Source: Thermoproteota archaeon (lineage in GTDB: Archaea > Thermoproteota > Thermoprotei > Thermoproteales > Thermocladiaceae). From it: a stretch of 15,207 nt of DNA. Where the stretch lies: assembly GCA_013153895.1 (NCBI GenBank), contig JAADDN010000023.1, positions 1 to 15,207 of the forward strand. Reading direction: 5' to 3'. The translations under genes were made by a program, and so were the position numbers. Positions 7,848 to 13,668 of the stretch are shown here, piece after piece. A model generated the notes under the pieces. It did no database searches. It was not told where the DNA came from and saw only the letters and a list, made by a program, of their open reading frames with translations. Within the stretch, counting starts at the first letter, position 1; the number at the start of each line of letters is the position of its first letter.

Positions 7848-7907
7848 GCCGCCCACCCCCGCAGAGACAGCCGCTGAACCCGGGTTCAAATCCCGGCGGC
7901 CGCACCA
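7848..7907 (+). tRNA. 3' half of trans-spliced tRNA-Gly(UCC) with 5' pairing leader, CCA encoded
   Basis: The leader GCCGCCCACCCCCGC (7848-7862) is the exact complement of the tail of the 5' half, followed by AGAGAC. The mature 3' half starts at A7869 (position 38) and runs to A7904 (discriminator), with CCA at 7905-7907. It has anticodon-stem strand GCCGC, T arm CCGGG-TTCAAAT-CCCGG and acceptor CGGCCGC pairing with GCGGCCG of the other half. No D arm or 5' acceptor precedes it. Because the two halves are encoded on opposite strands, no single transcript can produce the tRNA, and trans-splicing is required. The joined loop reads CUUCCGA, a normal seven-base loop with anticodon UCC, decoding GGA and GGG. 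Confidence 0.92.
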
Positions 7908-7909
7908 CA

Positions 7910-8335
7910 TCATTCTAATCTCCTTCTTGGAGCGTATCCATGTTTTTCGCCGTACTTCTCTAATATTCTTATTATCTCCTTCCTAACTCCTATAAATACT
8001 CCTCCTATCTTTCCTCCAATTACACATCCTCCTCTATAGTTTGTTGGTATTAGTGATGTTAATATTTTTGAATAAATTTTTAATATTGCTTTTCTAGTTT
8101 TTACTTCTATGTTATCTTTAGAGTTTATTAATATTCCTCCTATTATTTCTCTAGGTTTAATATTCAAGATCTCGCATAGATCATCATGTTCTACGTCTAT
8201 ATGCGTCACTCTTGCTAGTGACCAACCCTTTATATGTATGTATACTCTTGGTATTATCGTTAACGTTTTTGTACCTGATATTATGATAAGTTTCTCGCAA
8301 TCTATCTCTATCTTTCCAGGTCCTGGACCTGTCAT
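7910..8335 (-). CDS. Unknown protein, second gene of a coupled pair
   Basis: 141 residues, not recognised. It begins MTGPGPGKIEIDCEKLIIIS, is rich in beta-type hydrophobic alternation in the first half (TLTIIPRVYIHIKGW), then has a Gly-rich segment RGGCVIGGKIGGVFIGVRKE around 100-119 and a basic C-terminus. No signal or membrane segment is seen. The ATG overlaps the stop of the upstream gene as ATGA (8332-8335), so the two are translated together. The stop lies two bases from the CCA end of the 3' half of split tRNA-Gly, which is transcribed towards it. The coupling suggests a shared complex or pathway with the upstream protein. Confidence 0.65.
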   Translation of the reverse strand: MTGPGPGKIEIDCEKLIIISGTKTLTIIPRVYIHIKGWSLARVTHIDVEHDDLCEILNIKPREIIGGILINSKDNIEVKTRKAILKIYSKILTSLIPTNYRGGCVIGGKIGGVFIGVRKEIIRILEKYGEKHGYAPRRRLE

Positions 8336-8895
8336 ACTCTTCTCCAGATATCTATAGAATAATGTGGTATCCTGTACATATGTGGAAGACCCTCATAAGG
8401 TGACCATAAGCATGTTACAAGAAGACCTGCCTTCACAAGTTCAAATATTGCTAATCTTGCCTTATATATTGATCTTACGATCTTTCTGAGCAGTGTATTA
8501 ATCATTATTGATGAATAGAGTAGAATATTTACGTCTCCTTCAGTAAGAGTCTCATAAACATTAAATCTCTTTATTATATTTAACACTTTTAATGCTTCAT
8601 TAGATATTTCTTCTAGGCTCTCTTCAACTTTTTTACGAAAGATAGTTATAAATCTACGATCTGATCTTGCAATATGTTCTGAAACATCGTTACTCATTAT
8701 CATGTTTATGAGCTTATGTTTCTTAACAAGTTCTAATACCTCTGAGTACTTCTCATCACTTCCGTACTTTATTCTGAAGCTTAATCTCCCACCCCCACAG
8801 CACCAGCATAAGGTCAGGTAGTATAGTGCGTCAGCTTTAGTCATGTCTTCCTCTATCAATTCCTTAAATAATGATATTAGCTTGCTTAGAGACAC
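8332..8895 (-). CDS. Unknown helical protein, first gene of a coupled pair
   Basis: 187 residues, not recognised. The N-terminal 20 residues are helical, then ALYYLTLCWCCGGGRLSFRI includes three cysteines in CWCC that could bind metal or form a disulfide. The remainder is helical and charged with a Trp/Pro/His-rich end (LWSPYEGLPHMYRIPHYSID). The GTG at 8893-8895 is favoured because a minus-strand TATA box, ATATATAC (about 8919-8926), lies 26 bases upstream. ATG at 8842-8844 (MTKADALYY), with GAGGA before it, is the alternative. It is divergent from the CitG-like gene across only 30 bases and overlaps the next gene by four. Confidence 0.65.
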   Translation of the reverse strand: MSLSKLISLFKELIEEDMTKADALYYLTLCWCCGGGRLSFRIKYGSDEKYSEVLELVKKHKLINMIMSNDVSEHIARSDRRFITIFRKKVEESLEEISNEALKVLNIIKRFNVYETLTEGDVNILLYSSIMINTLLRKIVRSIYKARLAIFELVKAGLLVTCLWSPYEGLPHMYRIPHYSIDIWRRV

Positions 8896-8925
8896 CTCAT
8901 ATAAATTATCTTGTAGGTAGTATAT
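8896..8925. promoter_or_regulatory. Interlocked divergent promoters between the unknown pair and the CitG-like gene
   Basis: Only 30 bases separate two divergent start codons. A plus-strand TATAAATTA (about 8899-8907) serves the ATG at 8926. A minus-strand ATATATAC (about 8926-8919) overlaps that ATG and serves the GTG at 8895. The two promoters share the same 30 bases and should be mutually exclusive. Confidence 0.55.
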
Positions 8926-9858
8926 ATGTGCTCGCTAGATGTAGATGAACTTGCTATCGCATTATCATCAGGTATAATAGAGGAACCTCTCTCACTATTA
9001 AAGCCTGGAAATGTATCAAGAATGTATGATACTCATATCACGTTAAGAAAATTTGTACGTGGATGTATGCCTATAATATCAACAATTAATGAATGTATAA
9101 GAGATAGCATAAGAGGTAAAATATGTTATGGTTATTACATTTACAAAATACTCAAACTATCTTTGAAAACTAGTAAAGAAAATACTTGTGCTGGAACCTG
9201 TCTAATGATAGTTCCACTAGCAGTATCTATAGGATTCTTAATAAGTAGAAGATCTTTAGTAAGTTTAAGAGATGTTTTATATAATGCTACAATACTATTG
9301 AAGAGATATTCTACATGTAATGATACTATAATGTTCTATAAAGCATTAAAGATGTTGAATATAAGCTATATAAGGAGTAGAAACGTTGTTCCAGCACTGC
9401 CAGACGTAAATGATGAAGATAGTTCTGAAATAATTCTTAAGCAAAATCTCACTCTATGGAAATTATTAAGATATTGTGCATCTATAGACATATGTTCAAG
9501 ACAGGTAGTAACGTACTACTCAGATATACTAGAACTGTTAAAACTATTTAAAAACTTTTTAGAAAGGTATGGTAACATAGATTACTCAATATTATTAACA
9601 TATTACAAAGCTTTATCATTAATAGGAGATACAATGATACTTAGAAAGTATGGTATCGAGAAATTCTTCTATTTAAAGAATATTGGAGAAACTATGTTTA
9701 AGATATGTATTGAAAATGAGGAATCATGCATTAATGAGAGTAAAAAACTTCATGAGATGTTTGTAAAAAATGGTATTAACCCCGGCTCTATAGCTGACTT
9801 GATAGCTATCATGTTAAGCTTGTACAGACTTGAGGAGGTGTTAAGCGAGAAATGTTAG
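8926..9858 (+). CDS. CitG-like ATP:dephospho-CoA triphosphoribosyltransferase family protein
   Basis: 310 residues, all-helical. It carries the family hallmarks KPGN at 26-29 (LLKPGNVSRMYD), an NTCAGTCLMIVPLAVS segment around 86-101 corresponding to the NTxxGxxLLLxPLA motif, and NPGSIADLIA at 285-294 near the C-terminus. In bacteria CitG and MdcB make 2'-(5''-triphosphoribosyl)-3'-dephospho-CoA, the prosthetic-group precursor of citrate lyase and malonate decarboxylase. Archaeal members generally lack those enzymes and their role is open. No citrate lyase subunit is in the window, but coaD, whose product is dephospho-CoA, lies downstream on the same strand. Many cysteines are present. The ATG is supported by a TATA box about 22 bases upstream. 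Confidence 0.75.
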   Translation: MCSLDVDELAIALSSGIIEEPLSLLKPGNVSRMYDTHITLRKFVRGCMPIISTINECIRDSIRGKICYGYYIYKILKLSLKTSKENTCAGTCLMIVPLAVSIGFLISRRSLVSLRDVLYNATILLKRYSTCNDTIMFYKALKMLNISYIRSRNVVPALPDVNDEDSSEIILKQNLTLWKLLRYCASIDICSRQVVTYYSDILELLKLFKNFLERYGNIDYSILLTYYKALSLIGDTMILRKYGIEKFFYLKNIGETMFKICIENEESCINESKKLHEMFVKNGINPGSIADLIAIMLSLYRLEEVLSEKC

Positions 9859-9861
9859 AAG

Positions 9862-9926
9862 GGTGTAGCCGCGGACCGCCCGTTCTCCCCCTAGGCCCAA
9901 AGCCCGCCATGCTTGGCCGCTACACC
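9862..9926. repeat. Inverted repeat linking the tRNA-Gln half D arm to its trailer end
   Basis: GGTGTAGC (9862-9869) and GCTACACC (9919-9926) are perfect inverted copies. The end of the trailer could fold back on the D arm of the unspliced half. The trailer ends close to the stop codon of the CitG-like gene. Confidence 0.6.
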
Positions 9927-9934
9927 ACCCGGCT
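9897..9934 (-). tRNA. Lone 5' half of a split tRNA-Gln(UUG)
   Basis: Bases 9934 down to 9897 read as tRNA positions 1-37: acceptor AGCCGGG, TG, a D arm GTGTAGCGGCCAAGCAT, G26, anticodon-stem strand GCGGG and loop start CTTTGG with anticodon UUG (9900-9898). No 3' stem strand, T arm or acceptor follows on this strand and none is found elsewhere in the window. The trailer (9896-9862) is GC-rich, as in the tRNA-Gly 5' half. Allowing a GGG bulge, the trailer should pair with a 3'-half leader resembling plus-strand 9876-9895. The TATA box TTTAAAAG (9971-9964) predicts a start near 9941. A decayed tRNA is the alternative, but the intact half and promoter argue against it. Confidence 0.8.
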
Positions 9935-9963
9935 TATCTTCAAGTTCTACTTATTTTATCTGT

Positions 9964-9971
9964 CTTTTAAA
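9964..9971 (-). promoter_or_regulatory. TATA box of the tRNA-Gln 5' half
   Basis: TTTAAAAG on the minus strand, preceded by AAAGG as BRE. It begins five bases after the D box of the adjacent C/D sRNA and is centred about 33 bases from the tRNA 5' end. Confidence 0.6.
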
Positions 9972-9976
9972 CCTTT

Positions 9977-10025
9977 TCAGCAGCGGTGGACTTCATCAAT
10001 ATTCAGTTCTTTCCCGAATCATCAC
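9977..10025 (-). ncRNA. C/D box sRNA 3 of the cluster, dual guide
   Basis: A textbook architecture on the minus strand: C box GTGATGA (10025-10019), 12-base guide TTCGGGAAAGAA, D' CTGA (10006-10003), spacer ATAT, C' TGATGA (9998-9993), 12-base guide AGTCCACCGCTG, D CTGA (9980-9977). All four boxes match consensus. No separate TATA box is visible at the expected position, so it may be processed from a transcript shared with the sRNA 21 bases upstream. Targets not assigned. Confidence 0.9.
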
Positions 10026-10046
10026 TCATAATTGAGTACTATGTCT

Positions 10047-10100
10047 TCAGCAGCGGCCTCATGCTTCTCGTCATCCTGTCTTTAGCAGACCCTTCATCAC
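10047..10100 (-). ncRNA. C/D box sRNA 2 of the cluster
   Basis: On the minus strand: C box GTGATGA (10100-10094), a degenerate internal C'-like AGGATGA (10077-10071), and D box CTGA (10050-10047), 54 bases in all. The D' box is weak (perhaps CTAA), so only the D guide ending GAGGCCGCTG is likely to be active. Its own TATA box CTTAAAAAAC (10130-10121) predicts a start at the C box. It shares GTGATGAAGGGTC with sRNA 1 at its 5' end and CCGCTGCTGAA with sRNA 3 at its 3' end. Confidence 0.7.
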
Positions 10101-10132
10101 CTGGTAAACTATGTCGTGAAGTTTTTTAAGGA

Positions 10133-10183
10133 TCAGCTCGTCTCTTCCTTAATCATCTGTTCATCTCATTGACCCTTCATCAC
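10133..10183 (-). ncRNA. C/D box sRNA 1 of the cluster
   Basis: On the minus strand: C box GTGATGA (10183-10177), 12-base guide AGGGTCAATGAG, D'-like ATGA (10164-10161), C'-like CAGATGA (10159-10153), guide ending GGAAGAGACGAG, and D box CTGA (10136-10133). The internal boxes each depart from consensus. A minus-strand GATAATTA box (10217-10210) predicts a start near 10187. Confidence 0.68.
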
Positions 10184-10223
10184 TTGAGAAATCTTAATAT
10201 CCTTCTACTCTAATTATCTAGTA
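10184..10223. promoter_or_regulatory. Interlocked divergent promoters of sRNA 1 and coaD
   Basis: CTTAATAT (10193-10200) on the plus strand is centred about 27 bases before the GTG of coaD. GATAATTA (10217-10210) on the minus strand is centred about 26 bases before the sRNA start. Both boxes lie within 25 bases. Confidence 0.5.
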
Positions 10224-10688
10224 GTGCGTAATAAGTTATTTAAGCGTGTTGGTGTTGGAGGTACGTTTGATACTATACATACAGGACATATAAGACTGAT
10301 ATCTGAGGCCTTGAGACATGGTGAGAACGTGATCATTGCTATTACTAGTGATGAGTTTGCTAGAAAGTTGAAACCATATACTCCCAGACCTTTTCCTGAG
10401 AGACTCATAAGGTTGAAGATACTTGTTGAGAAGATTGCTAGAAATGAGAACGTAAGTTTTGAGAAGTTAAACGATAAGTATGGCTCTGCTGTAAGAGATC
10501 CTGATATGGATGCTATAGTTGTCAGTATTGAGACTTTACCAACAGCCTTTGAGATAAATGAACAGCGAGTATTAAGAGGATTACAGCCTCTTCATATAGT
10601 AGTGATACCTCTAGTAAAGGATGGTCATGGTGAGAAGTTCTCCTCAAGATTAGTTAGAAGATTTATCGAAGAATACGGTATCTTATGA
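10224..10688 (+). CDS. coaD: Archaeal phosphopantetheine adenylyltransferase
   Basis: 154 residues, the size of archaeal PPAT (COG1019 type). This cytidylyltransferase-like nucleotidyltransferase forms dephospho-CoA from 4'-phosphopantetheine and ATP. The N-terminal GVGGTFDTIHTGH (10-22) contains the T14 and H19-T-G-H22 nucleotide-binding signature. The second signature, KFSSRLVRR near the C-terminus, corresponds to the ISSTxxR motif. Mid-protein DAIVVSIET and LHIVVIPL are Rossmann strands. The GTG start is backed by a TATA box 27 bases upstream (leaderless). The stop lies inside the convergent peptidase gene, a 26-base tail-to-tail overlap. The CitG-like gene upstream on the same strand uses the product of this enzyme in bacteria. 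Confidence 0.92.
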   Translation: MRNKLFKRVGVGGTFDTIHTGHIRLISEALRHGENVIIAITSDEFARKLKPYTPRPFPERLIRLKILVEKIARNENVSFEKLNDKYGSAVRDPDMDAIVVSIETLPTAFEINEQRVLRGLQPLHIVVIPLVKDGHGEKFSSRLVRRFIEEYGIL

Positions 10689-12123
10689 ACTCTCTGAAAA
10701 ATGTTATAAACTTCATATACTCGTCATTTCCTGTACCAGATATAAGTCTAATTCCTGTACCAAGTTCAGTAACCTTCATAAGATCTTCCAGCTTAATTAG
10801 CTCCTGAATCTTCGATATCAAGTTCTCGGTGTATGTGATCTCAACATTATCTCTTCTCCATATGACTATGTTCTTAGATAATATGCTTCTAATAGTTCTA
10901 TAATTCTCATATGTGTCTTCTGTTCTCACATTTACACCTATCTTCTCTAAACTTCTTTTAACATTATTTAGATATATTTTGTAATCTATTTTAAGCTTAT
11001 TTTCATTCAACTTTTTAAATATTTTAAGTATTGTGTTAATAGTATCTTCTAAGGATTTTATATCAATATTTTCCTCATTTTCTAAAAATGTGTGATATAT
11101 TTCCCAAGTATCTCTTAAACTTGATATCGTTATGCAAGGTATGCCTAAGATCTCGAAGTTTAACGTGTCAAAATATGGTGCTGACTGTTCCATCTGGAGA
11201 AAGTTAAATTGCGTGTATATGTCTTCTGTAGTATAGAGATATGGTCTTCTTCCTAAGACATCAACGTTTATGATAAACATTACGTTATCTATGAGCTTAT
11301 TAGATGTTAAGTATTCGGAAAATGCTTTAGATCCCCAAGCCCAGTACATGCTCGCCATATTAGGTGTACCGAACTCTTCTGCTGTGAATAAAATTATTCT
11401 TACACCTATCTTCGAAATCGTTAGTAGGTCATCTATTAACGATAGTATAGTTCCAACACCTAGAGCATTATCTAACATCCCAGTTAACCAATGATCAAAA
11501 TGTGCTGTGAGAAGAAGAGTAGTATCACTCTCTGTAACTATTATTTCTAGATTATATCCAGTGCTCCATCTATAATCTACTTCAACTTCTACTCTAACTT
11601 TCTCTCCAACATTTTTTCTCAGTTTCTCTCCTATATCTCTAGATACTGCTACTACAGGTATAGGTATGAGCTTTCCGCAACTATATGTATAATCTTCATC
11701 AGAGCTGACAACTATTCTTCTAAATGTGTTAAGCTTGTCTATAAATATTACTCCTCCAGCTCCTTTTCTTAATGCTTCTATAAGTATGAACTTAGCATCA
11801 TCAACATCTTCAGGAAACTTAACGAGAAGAACATCACCTTCCTGAATCTTTTCTATGCTATCGATAAGTCTTCCCTCAACTTCTATAGAGGATGTATATG
11901 GTAGAGCAATACTCTTCAACTCTTCTCTACATACCTCTATTCTAGATATCTTTTCTCGAAATGTTATTACAGGAACTGGATGTAAGTGATATGTTAGTAA
12001 TGGATTATCAATTTCTTGTAGTATCCTCACTATGAAATCTCTCTCTTCCTGTGTTCCAGCTAGTAGATCTATATAGTTTGAGCAGATTCTCGAAATTTGT
12101 AAAGCCTTCTCTAAATGAGACAT
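10663..12123 (-). CDS. M28-family zinc aminopeptidase with PA-type insert
   Basis: 486 residues without a signal peptide, so probably cytosolic. The co-catalytic metal site of M28 is complete: H208 in TAHFDHW, bridging D218 in MLDNALGV, catalytic E249 and ligand E250 in FTAEEFG, D288 in IINVDVLG, and H344 in EIYHTF. Residues about 75-185 (GDVLLVKFP, GAGGVIFID, PIPVVAVSRDIG) fit a protease-associated domain inserted before the catalytic core. The helical C-terminal 130 residues are not recognised. The ATG at 12123 is preceded by an in-frame TAG and an AGGT, so translation may be coupled to the overlapping upstream frame. The 3' end overlaps coaD by 26 bases. Confidence 0.85.
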   Translation of the reverse strand: MSHLEKALQISRICSNYIDLLAGTQEERDFIVRILQEIDNPLLTYHLHPVPVITFREKISRIEVCREELKSIALPYTSSIEVEGRLIDSIEKIQEGDVLLVKFPEDVDDAKFILIEALRKGAGGVIFIDKLNTFRRIVVSSDEDYTYSCGKLIPIPVVAVSRDIGEKLRKNVGEKVRVEVEVDYRWSTGYNLEIIVTESDTTLLLTAHFDHWLTGMLDNALGVGTILSLIDDLLTISKIGVRIILFTAEEFGTPNMASMYWAWGSKAFSEYLTSNKLIDNVMFIINVDVLGRRPYLYTTEDIYTQFNFLQMEQSAPYFDTLNFEILGIPCITISSLRDTWEIYHTFLENEENIDIKSLEDTINTILKIFKKLNENKLKIDYKIYLNNVKRSLEKIGVNVRTEDTYENYRTIRSILSKNIVIWRRDNVEITYTENLISKIQELIKLEDLMKVTELGTGIRLISGTGNDEYMKFITFFREFIRYRILR

Positions 12124-12400
12124 CTAGACCTAGCTTTTCTCTAACTATTATAATTCTACTAAGCACGTACTCATACGATCTATTACGTAAGCATGTGCGC
12201 ATTATTCTCATCAAGTTTATATCCTTCTTCGCAAGTATTCTAAGTATGTTCATAAGTATGGTCATGCCTTCACTATTAAGTATTCCACGAGACCAGTACT
12301 CTGAATATGGGTCCTCTAGAGCTTTTAACAACTTATCAACATACTTCAATTCTCTATCAGAGCCCAGGCTCTCATCACGACCTCTCAGAGGCCTGCACAT
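12008..12400 (-). CDS. Uncertain ORF upstream of and overlapping the peptidase gene
   Basis: Up to 130 residues, not recognised. The middle (residues about 18-95, including DKLLKALEDPYSEYWSRGIL and ILRILAKKDINLMRIMRTCL) looks like a genuine helical protein. The ends do not. The first 15 codons coincide with the C/D sRNA at 12357-12407, whose guide supplies the nominal ATG, and the last 39 codons overlap the N-terminus of the M28 peptidase in another frame. A real gene might start at TTG 12347-12349 or at ATG 12263-12265. Alternatively it may be a remnant of a longer gene. Treat the start as unresolved. Confidence 0.4.
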   Translation of the reverse strand: MCRPLRGRDESLGSDRELKYVDKLLKALEDPYSEYWSRGILNSEGMTILMNILRILAKKDINLMRIMRTCLRNRSYEYVLSRIIIVREKLGLDVSFREGFTNFENLLKLYRSTSWNTGRERFHSEDTTRN

Positions 12401-12407
12401 ACATCAT
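12357..12407 (-). ncRNA. C/D box sRNA, dual guide
   Basis: On the minus strand: C box ATGATGT (12407-12401, last base off consensus), 12-base guide ATGTGCAGGCCT, D' CTGA (12388-12385), 6-base spacer, C' GTGATGA (12378-12372), 11-base guide GAGCCTGGGCT, D CTGA (12360-12357). Three boxes are perfect. Its local base composition is much richer in GC than the flanks. An AT-rich GCATAATAGT element (12434-12425) could serve as TATA box. It overlaps the nominal start of the ORF at 12008-12400. Confidence 0.8.
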
Positions 12408-12484
12408 CTCTACATTACCTAACTATTATGCTTCTCAGTTTTCTAGAAGAAAAAACTTTCACCTACATGATAATCATAGCATGA

Positions 12485-13219
12485 ATGCGCGAGCTCTTAA
12501 GAAGAATCCTTAAAGCATTCAACGCAGACGAGAGCTACATAGAGACTGTAGCAAACGAACTTGAAGAGATAGGTGTAGAAGAGATCATCGAAGAAGGAGA
12601 TCTTCTACTTCACACTGGAGTAAAAGTACTTGGAAAAGGTCAGAATAGTGTTGTTATAAAATGTCTATACAATGGTAAGCAATGTGCATGTAAGATACTG
12701 AGACCAGATGCATCAAGAAGAGATCTCATTCACGAAGCACAGATGCTTCAAATAGCTAATAAAGTTCTTGTAGGTCCAAGAATCTACTCATATAGACCTC
12801 ATATCATAATTATGCAGCTCATAAGAGGTGTCAGAATAGAAAGATATGTTCAAGAGATCTCTAACAATCTCAAGATAAAGAAGATAGTTCTCGAACTTGT
12901 AGAACAGGCATATAGACTAGATGAGATAGGTCTTGAACATGATGAACTATCAAGACCTGAAGAACATATTCTAATAGAGAACGATACTCCATATATAATT
13001 GATTTTGAAAGTGCTAAGTATAGAGGTAAGAAGACTTTTAGAAATCTTACTCAAATTCTTAACGCTCTACTAGTAGGTAGATCTAAAGTTGCTTTAAAAA
13101 TTCGTCATATCTTAAATATTGATAATGTAATGCCAATCATACAACTTTTAAGAGAATATAAGAAGGATCCTAGAAGAGAGATAGTTAATAAAATAGTCAA
13201 CTACATCAGTAACGTCTAA
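12485..13219 (+). CDS. Archaeal Ser/Thr protein kinase-like protein (COG2112 type)
   Basis: 244 residues with a compact eukaryotic-like kinase fold. The Gly-rich loop is LGKGQNSVVIK (49-59), the VAIK-type lysine is K70 (ACKILR), and helix-C glutamate is probably E84. The catalytic loop is unusual: LEHDELSRPEEHILI (150-164) instead of HRDxxxxN, followed by metal-binding IIDFESAK (D173). The HxELSRPxxH form is, to my knowledge, typical of this archaeal group, related to Bud32 and RIO kinases. An N-terminal helical region (1-40) precedes the kinase domain. It heads a tight plus-strand cluster (2-base gap, then 16-base overlap) with two RNA-processing genes, hinting at a regulatory role there. 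No clear TATA box was found at the expected position. Confidence 0.78.
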   Translation: MRELLRRILKAFNADESYIETVANELEEIGVEEIIEEGDLLLHTGVKVLGKGQNSVVIKCLYNGKQCACKILRPDASRRDLIHEAQMLQIANKVLVGPRIYSYRPHIIIMQLIRGVRIERYVQEISNNLKIKKIVLELVEQAYRLDEIGLEHDELSRPEEHILIENDTPYIIDFESAKYRGKKTFRNLTQILNALLVGRSKVALKIRHILNIDNVMPIIQLLREYKKDPRREIVNKIVNYISNV

Positions 13220-13221
13220 CA

Positions 13222-13668
13222 ATGGAGCAGAGAAGTGATAACGTCAAGTTCGTAGAAATTGAAACATATGTACATGCTACAGAAGACATAGATAAGATAG
13301 TTCAAGCATTAAGAGAAAACATATTAGGAAACATTAAGATTCCAATAATTCTTGAAGTACTTTGGGGAACATTTGGTAATAGAATAATAAGAGTAAAGAT
13401 CTTTATAGAGAATGAACAATCAGAGAAAATATTAAAGAAAGTTCTCTGTAATATCCATAATATAGATAAGTTAAAGAAAACTATTAGAGATAGAACAGAT
13501 AAGGCAGGGAACATATACATAAGATTAAATAAACAAGAACTCATCAAGGGGAGGCTAGTACTTGATGATGAATCGGATGATATTGTGCGTATTAAAGCTC
13601 GAATAAGTAGGAGATTATTAAAAGATAATCTAGAGAACTTAGTAGACCTACTATGCAGAGAACAATAA
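13222..13668 (+). CDS. Probable archaeal RNA-binding/exosome-associated protein (COG1325 type)
   Basis: 148 residues. The order of elements (IETYVHATEDIDKIVQAL, LEVLWGTFGNRIIRVKIFI, then DKAGNIYIRLNKQELIKGRL) fits the COG1325 family, in which an ETxVHATED-like start is followed by GxxGNPI and FLRxxKQ segments. The family has been called an exosome subunit or RNA-binding protein because of its genome neighbours; a firm biochemical role is not known to me. Here it sits two bases after the kinase and overlaps the probable RNase P p30 gene by 16 bases, which agrees with the conserved archaeal RNA-processing neighbourhood. Confidence 0.68.
   Translation: MEQRSDNVKFVEIETYVHATEDIDKIVQALRENILGNIKIPIILEVLWGTFGNRIIRVKIFIENEQSEKILKKVLCNIHNIDKLKKTIRDRTDKAGNIYIRLNKQELIKGRLVLDDESDDIVRIKARISRRLLKDNLENLVDLLCREQ

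Noticed and set aside
7695..7863. 17-base direct repeat (7695-7711 and 7847-7863) as a mobile-element footprint or CRISPR-like repeat
   Set aside because: Only two copies, no spacers or transposase, and the repeat is fully explained as the intermolecular pairing tails of the split tRNA halves.
9861..9934. A complete or permuted tRNA at the tRNA-Gln half locus
   Set aside because: No T-arm TTCRA loop or 3' acceptor is present on either strand within several hundred bases, so neither an intact, intron-containing nor a permuted tRNA can be assembled here.
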